In this document: positions 22,906 through 33,196 of the stretch, one piece after another
Numbering within the stretch: position 1 is the first letter of the stretch
How the letters are laid out: every line of letters starts with the position of its first letter
NCBI GenBank assembly: GCA_038373865.1
Contig: JAXGGA010003409.1
Location: forward strand, 39,324 to 103,323
Reading direction: 5' to 3'
Length of the DNA: 64,000 nucleotides
Source of the DNA: Uloborus plumipes
Taxonomy: Eukaryota; Arthropoda; Arachnida; Araneae; Uloboridae
Notes under the pieces: generated by a model
Databases searched by the model: none
What the model was told of the DNA's origin: nothing
The model's input: only the letters and a program-made list of their open reading frames with translations
Position numbers and translations under genes: made by a program

Positions 22906-23458
22906 CACAATCCCCTCTATCAGGCAATGGGCATTTACCCCAGGTAACACCTTCCGAGTGGACACTTGAATCATTTAATACAACACCAGCACCTTGAAGG
23001 ATACATCCAGTGTAACCTCTGCCAACGATCAGTTGTGGAATTGCACTTTCTAGCCGCATATCAAACAAGTTATTCTCGTTCGAACTATTTGCTATGAGTA
23101 GGGACTTCCGCGACACAGAAAATGTCACAGAGCCCAGTCTGTGAATTAAGTCCACATCATGCCAGTGGTTGTCGATGAGATTAGAACCTAGCGTAACTGC
23201 ATGCCGATGCCTGTTCACCTGCCAAGAAAACTCAAGAGTACCACTAGGTAACAGCGCTAGTTTCATATAGTCCCCAGTAATGCCCTCTTGGTACAAGAGT
23301 TGGCCACTGGAGCATGTCCTGAAACTAAGAGAAGTCCTTGCACGCGGGTCAAATAAAGTACTTATGGACGCAAAAGATGAGCCGTTGAAGAAGCCTTCGG
23401 CTCCCTGAGAGAATGCATTGTGCACTTGAAGTAAAAGGATGAGTAGATATATAATCAT
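22906..23458 (-). CDS. Coding exon 1 of a LamG-EGF protein: signal peptide and laminin-G domain
   Basis: Encodes the N-terminus (184 codons plus one base) of a secreted or membrane protein. The chosen start, ATG at 23458-23456, lies 5 bp inside an exon whose acceptor TTCTTTTGCAG ends at 23464. An in-frame ATG further upstream (23494) would apply only if that acceptor is not used. Residues 1-18 form a hydrophobic signal peptide (MIIYLLILLLQV...AFSQG). Residues about 20-175 look like a laminin-G domain: SLSFRTCSSGQLLYQEG, LEFSWQV, DNHWHDVDL and a closing Cys pair (YTGC... WGKC). Three N-glycosylation sites (NGSS, NSSN, NDSS) are visible. The exon ends in phase 1 at donor GTGAGT and joins coding exon 2 in frame. 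LamG plus EGF repeats is the toolkit of Crumbs, Eyes shut, neurexin-like and other adhesion or receptor proteins; this N-terminal LamG-then-EGF order does not let me name the orthologue. Expression control is not visible; the promoter was not found. Confidence 0.9.
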
Positions 23459-23463
23459 ATCAC

Positions 23464-26137
23464 CTGCAAAAGAAATAAACTTCATGAGGATCACAAAAAG
23501 GTATCAGCAACTTTAAAGATAATGAAATATATTGAGCATAAAATACACAAATACATTCAAGCACAATACATAAGGACATCATCCACATATTTTTTATGAA
23601 CACTAAGACACCTGGAATTCAGGTAAAATACGATTATGTATTGATATACTACGAATTTGTGCGATGGTTCTAGTTAATTTAACTAAACTGCTGAGCTATC
23701 ATTACAGATTTTACCAATGACAATAAGTTGTGGTTCGGTATTTGGTACTACGGTGTTTTTGACAAGCCCTTCAATCATCGTCAGAGAAAACGAAATTCAA
23801 AGACAAACTGTCAAAAACGCAGTATTTTTATTTCTCTCTTTGTAGTGAGAGAAAAACTGAAAAAAACTTTTGATTCTTGTAATCATTAATAAATTAGCAC
23901 TTAACTATAGTGCTCCACTAGAACGTTGAGCTACGACCTTGACAATGTTTCCCTCTTTTCAGGATGTATAGAAAAGTGCAATTGTCCCATATTTGAGTTA
24001 GAATACTTTTGCAAAGCGACGACGAAAGTTCCCCATCTTAATTCAGTGCCAATTACCATTTCCTATTACCCGAAAAAGAGGAAATATTGTCAACGTCGGA
24101 GGTCAACTCACCAGAAGAGCACGATACTTGCTCCATGGTTTGAACCAGACTTGATGTCTTTATTTTGTTTTCAGTTTTGTTGTGGTAGTCTTGGAAAACC
24201 ATCTAGACAGCAAGCACTAAACCTATCATGATCCTACCTACCTTTATATATCTACAGTTTCTAAGTTTTAAGAAAATAATTTCGGAAATGGAAGATTCGG
24301 GTACGAACTCATTGAACACACCAACCTAGGACTCATTGGACTCACCCACACCTACAGTCCCGCCATAAAAGCATTAATTAACTTTTATTATATACCTTCC
24401 AGTCCTCAAAAATATAAAGAATTTTCAAATTGTCAATGCTTATAAATAATTTCTTAAATCAGGAATAAATAGAAACATTGTAAATGTTGATATTTGAAAT
24501 TATATCAGCGTTGGTTGTGCAATTTAGTATACCACCCAAGTTTAAAGTAGTATGATTCATTCACAGCAATGAGATAAGCGACATCAGTTAAGTAAGATCC
24601 ACTAAAATAATGTGTTTTTACGTGCGTTCATGATTCAAGGATGAATTCTGAAAGTTGATAAGTGAGGAAAAAAGCGGACGACATGCAAATCAATGATATA
24701 ATTTATATTTCACGACTGCTTGTATTTCATTGCACGGAGTAAATTGGAAATAAAAACATCATCATTGGTACTTATACACTATACAAAATGACCAGAATTT
24801 TTGAGTTTTACAAAGGTCATAAGAATGATTTTGAAACATACGCACAACTAGTATACATATACCATACAAATCATATCGTAAAATATGCCAAAATCAAGCA
24901 AAATATATGTGCTTTCAGCCAATAATTTTGAAAGGATTTGATAGATTTCAATTCTGTTTGCTTGAGCTTCGTATAAAACAAGAATTCAAAAAGGACGCAA
25001 GAATATGTTCCGAACTAAAAATCCCTAAATATACAATGTCTTAAATATTGAAAAAGAAGAATACTTTACTCAAAGAAGCCTTACTTGCATAGACGGAAAA
25101 TATTACACACCAGCTGATGATCATAAAAAACGATGTGATGTTTTACTTTAAAACAAAGGGAGAACAGTTCTGACCCACTTATGCTATGAGGGTGCACTCA
25201 TCAATCGAAACTTAAACCACCTGCATGTACCAAAAACTAGGTTTCCGTCGAACACGTAAAATATCTAATAAGAACACAAAAAACGACAGAAATTGGTTCT
25301 ACGCTCCACTGCTGACAAGGCCTGGAGGACGAACAACCATGATGATGGGATTTCGAACCATTATTTGGGCCCATCTATCGTTAGCGATATCATCTTCGGC
25401 ACTATCTCAACCAGGCAGTATTTGTGATTTTCTTTTCAAACAGAAGCGTTTCTTTGGAATGTATTATATTCTTCATTTTTCCCCACCTAGATCAGATTGA
25501 AAACAAAAATATTCTGGACAAATACGGACATAACAATCAAAAGAGAGCAAAGTAAATTTTGAATGGGAATATTTAATCAGCATAATTTGTATTTTTTGAA
25601 TGAGAACGAGGTCTAGTTTATGTGGAATTATTACAGAAAGATTTTTTACGACGTCCGTGAAAAAATGAAAGAAAAAAGAACGTAGTTGAACATTTTGTCC
25701 TTCAGAGATTTTGTAATGTTCTCAACAAATATAAGAATTTTGTTTTTAATCCAATATAGTATACATCTTTTACCAACTGCAGCTGAAGTTTAAGTTCAAT
25801 TCAAGGCATTTGGTTTTTGTTTGACGACTTTTTCTATTTTAAAGAACACTTTTCATGGTCTTAAATATTCCTTTTCCTGCAGTTTCCGAAACATTCACCT
25901 AAATGACGTGTTCTACGTAAGGATGTATTTTTCTGAAGGCTTGAAAGTCGTAAAATATGGAAGCAATCGAACTAGATTTTGTTCATTAATAATTAAATTA
26001 CATACACCTATTTTAGCGCCAGAATTTTAAAGAAAAATTGATCTGCTCTCGAAAACTTGCTTCTATGCTCGTTCTTTGGTATTATTTCAGTCACTGCACG
26101 TATTCCATTACATTTATTAATGAAAGCAAGTTTATCA
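23464..26137. other. Upstream intron or 5' flank, nothing recognised
   Basis: The acceptor at 23464-23465 implies an upstream non-coding exon. None is identifiable here. Short open frames at 23926-24231 and 25225-25500 show no family signature and no splice context that I trust. Confidence 0.5.
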
Positions 26138-26417
26138 CAAGGGCGGATCCAGAAATGTTCCAAGGGAGGGGCGATTGTTTTTTTTTTCTACTTGCCCCCC
26201 TCCACTTTGTTTTACCACATGTTTATTACAAATATTTCGGTCTTCAATTTCGAAAAAAATCCAGATCAGAACCCCGAATCCCAACGACTTCTCATGGTAT
26301 CATCGCAAACTATCTAAAATTTTCTTTTTTGAACTTCAAAGTCGAAAAATTGCGGGAAAAGAGTCCCTCAAGGGAGGGGCGATGAGGGCGATCGCCCCTC
26401 CCTTGTATCCGTCCTTG
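26138..26417. mobile_element. hAT MITE, CAAGGGCGGATCC family, member 1
   Basis: The ends CAAGGGCGGATCC and GTATCCGTCCTTG are inverted, with perfect 8-bp duplication GTTTATCA at 26130-26137 and 26418-26425. The 280-bp body shares GAAATGTTC-AAGGGAGGGGCGAT and a TTTCGGTCTTCAATTTCGAA block with the copies at 30515 and 50992. Overlapping short open frames are incidental. Confidence 0.92.
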
Positions 26418-26425
26418 GTTTATCA

Positions 26426-27335
26426 CAATAAAATTGAATTCATTTTTTGCTTTGCCGTTGTACTTTACACTGTTCCCTCCCACCCTTCCACTTCTTTTCA
26501 AAAATTTAAATTAATAATTTAAAATCTATTTCGGGTTTCCAAATGTTCAGATTTTCGAAAACAACGAAGAAAATACCGTTTAAGAAAATAGTATGCCTTT
26601 TAATCAAATAATTGGTTATGAGCTATGGGTATACGTACAAATATGTATATGGGTATAACGTACAAAATGTACAATACAGTACATATTGCAACACTTATTG
26701 TGTAGTAAACAGGAATGAAAGACCAAAATCTATAGCGATGTGTGCACTTTTTAAGGATTTATCTTACGGTAACTAAACAAAGAAATTGAATGAACTCCGG
26801 AAAATTACACAAACTTCACACAAAGGAAGTTGAATATAATTTCTGTGAGGGCAAACTGACATTAACGCATAAAAAATAAATTACTTACATTAAGTTTTAA
26901 AAAAAAACTAATTTTTGGTTGAGAGAGCTTTGATATTTTTTTTTTTTTTTTTTTTTTGTGACTCAAAAAACTTTTATTGTCGAACATTATTAGTATTTTT
27001 TGCTCATTCATATTTCCCACCAGGTAAAAATCCGTATCATTTGCAAGGTAAATAATATTTATGGTGACCAGATATTTTTTTTCTTTAAAAGAGGGCAAGA
27101 GCTGTTAAAAACAATTCGCGGACCGGTAAAGCTTTTTTTTTTTTTCATCCTCCTTTCTTTTCCTTCATTGTTTTTTCTTTTTGCCAAAAAAGAAAAAAAA
27201 ACCCGCATTTTTGAACCGTTAAAAAGAATGAATTTAATTTACGGACCAGTGAGATAACCCCTCCCTCCTTTTGCACAAAAAATCTTTCGACTCGAGAAAC
27301 CGTTAACTGGTGAAAAACTACTGAGGGTTTTTTCT

Positions 27336-27366
<31 letters not shown>

Positions 27367-28346
27367 TATGTATATATATAATGATAACATTAAATGAATT
27401 TGTTACCATTTTAATAAAATTTACTTTGTGTAAAGAGCTGCTACGAACAATATTTAAATGTTACGAAAAATATATTTAATTACTGCAATAATGAGACCTT
27501 AAACATCGTTGAAAAAACAGAGAAAACTACGAAAACTAATCACAAAATTCACGTAAAAGATATCGTATAGGATATTCTTTAATAATATACCAAAAAAAAA
27601 AAGAAAAGACAAAACATAATAATAATGATGATATTATTACGTTTTCCCTACCCCCTCCCCTCTCTCTTTTGAGTAAGAAACATTTTTAACTTGGACCAGC
27701 ATAAGTTTCTGTGGACCGGTCAAATTTTACTGCGATCCGATGCCTGTCCGCCGGACCACCGACCGGTTGAGAATCACCGACTTAAATAGAAGATCCAGCA
27801 ACGTTTTCCAAGCTTTTATGAGTCGGCTTTATTTCGAAAAGGTAACATACCTTGAAAAAAAAAAAAAAACTATGTAATTTTGATACATTTGTCAACCGAT
27901 TTATTTCTGCCTTTTTTGTGGAATAGAAAATACCAAGCGAGAAGTACGAAAACACGAAAAACCTTTTTAAAGTATCTTAAAAATTCTTTCCATCGAACAA
28001 AGGAAATATCATGTAACTTTGATGGATTTGTAAACACAAGAGCCAAGCAATCACGAAATGTCAAGTTTAACGAAAGAATTCCACATAAACAACGCGGATA
28101 TTCGATGCTGATGGATAGGTTATACAAAACTAAGCAATCACAACTCAAAAAAAAAGTTCAGAAATCTATCACAATTTCAGCGTTTTCTCCATTACAAAAC
28201 GTAAATAACACTTGCGGAAAACTAATCAAGTTTTTGATAAACAAAATAAAACAATAAAATTTTTCTTATTGTGAATATTTTGCTCAAGCTGCGAGTTCTA
28301 GAAGGCTAACGCCCTTAAAAGACTCACATATTGAAAATCGGAAATG
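26426..28346. other. Intergenic or intronic stretch with a hAT-like relic end
   Basis: A sequence resembling the right end of a hAT-Charlie element, GGTTGAGAATCACCGA, ends at about 27779, preceded by GACC(A/G)-rich blocks. I could not find a matching left end. Poly-A/T runs lie at about 26938-26957 and 27342-27366. The open frames at 27870-28257 overlap on both strands and resemble no known protein. Confidence 0.4.
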
Positions 28347-28755
28347 CTTTTAGAGAACCTCTAATTTTCAAAAAATAAAAGTCTTGAATTAAATGGCAAC
28401 TTATAATTGAAAAATAAATTTCAATTGAGAACACATCTGACTTAAAAGTGCTCACCGCAGCCTATCCCCCCTCCTTTTTTTCATGTCTAGTGTGTAGATG
28501 TAATTTTATCAACAATAATCTGAAAATTGGTTCAAAGAAATTTGATAAAATTTGAAAATTAGTCCGGGAAAATTAAAAAAAAAAAAAAGTATCTCAGAAA
28601 TAAAAAGGTAACTATTTTAAAATCGGAATAGTGAAAGAAAGAAAAGTGATGGTGAAACTGGAAAAAATTAAAAATAGTCATCCTGATCATTAATCGGCTC
28701 AGTCGATTAATCGGTAATCAGTAACCACTCCTATTTGCTTATTGATTTATCCCTA
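28347..28755. mobile_element. Decayed, 5'-truncated relative of the hAT element at 15500-16238
   Basis: Shares the blocks AACCTCTAATTTTCA, AATAAAAGTCTTGAA, a C-rich patch and a terminal TCATTAATCGGCTCAG(T/C)CGATTAATCGG followed by TTGCTTATTG and a mutated TTATCCCTA end. The left part is missing. Its degeneration contrasts with the intact copy in the long intron. Confidence 0.75.
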
Positions 28756-28757
28756 TT

Positions 28758-29008
28758 CTGCCGTGCTAAGTTCAAAAGTGGTATCTGCAGTCGAGCTCAA
28801 ACTGAGGAAAAACTCTTTAAAAGTTTAGCGCCACCATGTATTTCATTCAGATGAAACTTTTTCAGATTTTTTTAAAAAATATTTCCCGTTCTCAGATGAC
28901 CGTATAATTTTATATTTAGGAACAATATGTCACAAAGAGCCACCTGGTGGCGGTAACTCAATTTTTATAAAAAGTGCGGATACGACTTTTGTGCTTATAG
29001 CACGGCAG
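28758..29008. mobile_element. Short inverted-repeat element inserted at the edge of the hAT relic
   Basis: The left end CTGCCGTGCTAAG and right end TTATAGCACGGCAG, plus internal CAAAAGT and GATAC matches, form an imperfect inverted repeat of about 32 bp. TATT flanks both sides (28754-28757 and 29009-29012). It is 251 bp without coding sequence. The left TATT overlaps the last bases of the preceding relic. Confidence 0.68.
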
Positions 29009-29012
29009 TATT

Positions 29013-30514
29013 GTTTAGGTTTGCTAATTTTGTCACTAAAATGAACTTAAAATGTGTTTCCCATATGTGCTTAAACACTGTATTTTTTTATAAGTGTTAG
29101 AAAAAATTTTAGTCGTGAAAAATAAATTCAGTACACAGCTCTTTCCGAGTCATTTTCCATTTCATTTTCAAACACTAAGCCTTTTTATTTTCTATACATA
29201 GTCGTAAGTACTAACCTTCACTGTTCTCTTCACCGGTTTTGGAGCATTTCACTCCTTCATAAACTGAATTTTACTCCAATAAAAATTGACGAGGAGTATT
29301 TTCACACACACACGAACTTCTTCGGGCAATGATTATTAAAAAGGAGTACGCAAAAAAAAAAAAAAAAAAAATTAGCGGGATCGGTGCATATGATAAAAAA
29401 ATTTGTACAGCGAAAAGTAGCAAAACCTGATCAACCTATTTTTACATATAAATACCATTGCTGATGAAACTTCGCTAAAACAGCAGATGCATTGAAATGC
29501 TCAACAGGTATATAAAGAACTACTGATAATTTAAGTCAACAAACTCCACGCCGACTTTTTAGTGCGATCATAAATCTAACGTCACGATTATGAGTCGCAC
29601 CATCTGATTAGGAACAACTTTATGATAAAGCTGTTATTTTTGGTTTTCATGCTGCATAGAAAATTTCCGGTAAAGCACTTTTGGAATCTCCTTGGGGGGA
29701 TGTCCACAAATGATGATACGCTTTATAAAATTGTGAAAAGAGGGGAGAGAGTTAACAAGTGTTACATCACACACTTTTTAAAAAACAATGTGCATATGAA
29801 AACCAGCCACGTGACGAGGGTAGGGGGGTGTATGGTAAAGTGATACTTTGGTACAAAGAAGAGCTGTCAAATTTGCTGAAAATGAGTAAAATCATGTACA
29901 GACTTCAGAGCAGATATTAGTAAATAGAGGGAGCAAGTCCAGTCATTTGTTTAGAAAAAGCTGAAACAAAGATCCCAAGTCACATGGTTCAGCATCGGCG
30001 AATGAGAGACACGTTGTGCGTAAAACAAAAAGAAACCTGATTTCTTCCAATACTTTACTTTAAAATCTGTCACGTGATTTGAGATCTGTGTTTCAAGGAT
30101 TGAAGACTTCACTCCCTCCACTTTTATTCCTTCTCAATGGCACAGAGAGCTCCTGAGTTGTAAGAGGAGGAAGTAGAACCTAACAAAATTTATATCTGAA
30201 GGATATGCGAAATCTAGTTCGTTGAATCTGATCACCACATTTACCCCTTACAAAAGGAAATATCAATTATCAAATAGAAATTTCCCAGCAAAACACATAT
30301 ATAACGCACAAAAATATGCAATAAAATTAAGTAAAAAAAAAAGTTTCAATTACTTTTTTACAGTTTTGTGAAGTTGGAATGGTGTCATAACGTTGAATGT
30401 CCAACTACGAGATAATTCGTAGCATGTCATTTTAGCTGACAAAATCGTCTTTGAGTTAGCTCGAAGGTGATTAACTTTTAGTTTTCGTACAGATTTGAAT
30501 TTATGCGTAGTAAG
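29013..30514. other. Nothing recognised
   Basis: AT-rich sequence with no gene, inverted ends or tandem repeat that I can support. One short plus-strand frame (29622-29843) has no family signature. Confidence 0.45.
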
Positions 30515-30750
30515 CATGGGCGGATCCAGAAATGTTTCAAGGGAGGAGCGATTGATTTTTTATCTTACCCTTTGATACATGTCCTAGTTCACAAATGTTG
30601 ACCACAAATTTTTCGGTCTTCAATTTCGAAACGTTTCCGAAAAAAAGCACCAATTCTCCCTTTCCCTAACATCAAAAATAGTCCAAAAAATGTATTTTTG
30701 AGCTTCAATGTTGAAAATTTACTGAGAGGACTCCCTTGTATCCGCCCTTG
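30515..30750. mobile_element. hAT MITE, CAAGGGCGGATCC family, member 2 (diverged)
   Basis: The left end is CATGGGCGGATCC and the right end GTATCCGCCCTTG. It shares GAAATGTTTCAAGGGAGG and TTTTTCGGTCTTCAATTTCG with members 1 and 3. A target duplication is only partly preserved (AGTAAGCA against AGTATGCT). It is probably older than the other members. Confidence 0.8.
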
Positions 30751-31211
30751 GAGTATGCTAACATTAATATGAAAATTTGGCTTCTGAAGAGGTAAACCAG
30801 TAAATCAAAACTGCTACAAATCAAAGCTTGGCAGTCAACGTGTTATTTTTATTAAGTATTGAAACAGTTGCTGAGTAAATGGATGTTTAATAGTTCTGGT
30901 TCAAAAATCCTTGCGCACATGGGTTCATCGCACATGTTCATCGTAGAGTTCCTGTATTGAAGAGTGCTATGCTTTTTATGGGGACTCTAGCATATCATAA
31001 CCACGAGGTAAAAAAATGTTAATTTTTTAAATTAATTTTTTAATTTAATTACTACCCAATTTCAGGCCATTACATTTCTAAGCCTTCTTTCTACGGAATC
31101 GAATATTGATGTCCATCAATAAATTAAAGTAAATTTTATATTAAAGCGATTTGTGCTCGTGAATAGTCCAGTAAGATAAGCATTGAGACACATCATAACA
31201 ATCACGTAAAA

Positions 31212-31378
31212 ATCTACTTATATTAAAAACTGAGTATCTTTCTAACTATCTTTCTAACTATCTTTCTTTCTAACTATCTTTCTATGTCACGCTTCTTTCT
31301 CCTGAACGCCAATGAACTGAAAGTCGAACCAGGTACCGATAGATAGGTAATTTTTCAAGCTTCATTAGTTTCAATCTA
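31212..31378 (+). mobile_element. Helitron-like 5' end fragment
   Basis: Starts TCTACTTATATTAAAAACTG, identical to the start of the Helitron at 32606. It is followed by a CTTTCTAACTAT minisatellite (31237-31285) and then a segment running into the palindromic element at 31379. No CTRR 3' end was found for it, so it may be truncated or interrupted by the palindrome. Confidence 0.55.
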
Positions 31379-32028
31379 CAGGGTGTCCACTCCAATCGTG
31401 GACCAATAGCTAATTTCTAAACCGTTAGAGATAAGCATATAGTTTATTTAGGAAAAAATCTTCAAATTTTGAAAGGAATTTTGGGTCTATTCAATGTTTT
31501 TCAAAAAATCAAATTTTGAAAGAGTTACGAAATTTAAATTTTTATACAGCCCCCCAGTCCTATCATTCATATTTAGTAAAACATTCTTGACACTGTAACG
31601 TTTAAAACTTAAAAAAAATCACTGTTCTACGACAAAAATTGACCGAGTTATGACGTTTTGAAAAATCAAGATTTTGCATTATTTCATGACGTCATCGAGA
31701 GATCACTTAAGGGACCGTACGCGAAATCCTTCAAAATCTTGATTTTTCAAAACGTCATAGCTCGGTCAATTTTTGTCGTAGAGGAGTGATTTTTTTTAGT
31801 TTTAAACGTTACAGTGTCAAGAATGTTTTACTAAATATGATTGATAGGACTGGGGGGCTGTATAAAAATTTAAATTTCGTAACTCTTTCAAAATTTGATT
31901 TTTTGAAAAACATTGAATCGACCCAAAATTCCTTTCATAATTTGGAGATTTTTTCCTAAATGAACTATATGCTTATCTCTAACGGTTTAGAAATTAGCTA
32001 TTGGTCCACGATTGGAGTGGACACCCTG
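31379..32028. mobile_element. 650-bp palindromic element in a TA site
   Basis: The ends CAGGGTGTCCACTCC and GGAGTGGACACCCTG are inverted and flanked by TA on both sides. Nearly the whole length is an inverted repeat (arms about 315 bp), with a short centre near 31700. Tc1/mariner-type elements insert at TA, so that origin fits. No transposase is present. Confidence 0.85.
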
Positions 32029-32243
32029 TATATAATTATACGATTTTAATTAGCGAAGATATCAATTAATAAGTAGTCAAGTTTAAAGCGATTAAGCCTA
32101 ATAAATGATTAAATATGAAATCCATTCTTGCATTGCAAAACGTGGTTGCCATGCCATGAAACAATAATAAAAATGAAAATGAGAATTTTGAATGAAGGCT
32201 TAACTAAATCAAACACGAAACTCATAAGCGGGCGACTTACATA

Positions 32244-32545
32244 GGCAGGGATTCAAGTGAAACACCATTGCAATCGCTTCGAATTGCAATAGCTACTGGA
32301 AGTGAATTACATTATCATCAACTTAACTTGGCATGACGTCACTACGAGTGGAGCCAATAAGAGCTCACAAGCACTCGGCGATCTCCTCTTATTCGCCAAG
32401 TAGGCTGTGACGTTTTATCTAGCTCGTTTTTCATAGGCAAACGTCACGCTGACGTCACGATGTTTTTATCAAGAAACGTTCTAATGTAATTCATTTCCAG
32501 TAGCGATTGTAATTTGCGATAGCCTGTTTCACTTGAATCCCTGCC
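32244..32545. mobile_element. Palindromic MITE with GGCAGGGATTC ends
   Basis: The left end GGCAGGGATTCAAGTGAAAC and right end GTTTCACTTGAATCCCTGCC are exact inverted copies over 20 bp, followed by imperfect inverted matches (GATTGTAATT, CCAGTAGC). The flank is ATA or CATAG depending on where the end is set, so the target duplication is 3-5 bp. It is 302 bp and non-coding. Confidence 0.78.
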
Positions 32546-32605
32546 ATAGTATTTTTATCGCTAGCTACTTGTAATATTTTGAAACATTCATTTGTTGAAG
32601 AGCCA

Positions 32606-33196
32606 TCTACTTATATTAAAAACTGAGTATCAATGTCTGCTTTTTCTCCTTTGAGCGAGCTGAACCAAGGGCGGATCCAGCTTCTGGTTAAGGAGGGGGT
32701 CATTTTCGGAAAGGGGGGGGGTCAAAGTGCAATTTTTGTGCAAAAATGGGGTGGTTTGGCAGTTTTTTCGTAAAATAAGTCCCAAAAATGCAATTTTTTG
32801 CTATATTTGGTCGGTTAAGGGGGGGGGGGGTCATGATCCCCATGACCCCACTCTGGATCCGCGCCTGAGCTGAACTTACTGAAACTTTCCTCACCATCTT
32901 GAAGGCGCGAAGCATCTCAATAATTCGAATGATTTTTTTTATACAGGAAAAAAGTAAAGGCGTGAAGCGCCTGTTAGCGAGCCGCCTTGGCGGGGAGTAG
33001 TTTCTTGACATTTTCCTCACTACTTTCAGGGCACGAAGTGCCCGTGCAACGCCGGGCCACGTTCGTGGTACGTCTTGAAATCGAATGAACATTAAATTAT
33101 ATCAAATAAAACTTCAGAATGAGGTAAAAGTTAGAGAGGGGGGACGTTATGCATCAACATGCCGCAGGAAGCTAATCTAGCTGCCCTGGCAGCTAG
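32606..33196 (+). mobile_element. Non-autonomous Helitron with nested hAT MITE
   Basis: Begins TCTACTTATATTAAAAACTG directly after A. Ends with a hairpin (CTGCC...GGCAG) followed by CTAG and then T, matching the Helitron rules (5' TC, 3' hairpin plus CTRR, insertion between A and T, no target duplication). A hAT MITE is nested at 32666-32867. An internal piece near 33010-33060 reads, on the minus strand, like the ends of RTE-type retroelements (GTGGCCCGGCGTTGCACGGG). There is no Rep/helicase gene, so it depends on another element. Confidence 0.75.
32666..32867. mobile_element. hAT MITE, CAAGGGCGGATCC family, member 4, nested in the Helitron
   Basis: The ends CAAGGGCGGATCCAG and CTGGATCCGCGCCTG are inverted, with perfect 8-bp duplication AGCTGAAC at 32658-32665 and 32868-32875. 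The body is only 202 bp, with G-rich runs, and differs from members 1 to 3, so only the ends are shared. Confidence 0.9.

Noticed and set aside
23890..23945. Minus-strand GTAGCTCAACGTTCTAGTGGAGCAC, resembling a tRNA D-arm
   Set aside because: No B-box, anticodon arm or acceptor pairing follows at the right distance.
24105..24165. GGTTCAAACC on the minus strand, matching a pol III B-box
   Set aside because: No A-box at suitable spacing and no cloverleaf can be folded.
26038..26522. Three overlapping plus-strand frames of 86-115 codons
   Set aside because: They run through the hAT MITE at 26138-26417 and its flanks; the same sequence gives a similar frame in the copy at 50992.
27000..27779. 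A complete hAT-Charlie element ending GGTTGAGAATCACCGA
   Set aside because: A matching left end and target duplication were not found; it is at most a relic.
32700..33092. 130-codon minus-strand frame
   Set aside because: It spans the right part of the Helitron and into the nested MITE; composition and context are those of non-coding repeat DNA.
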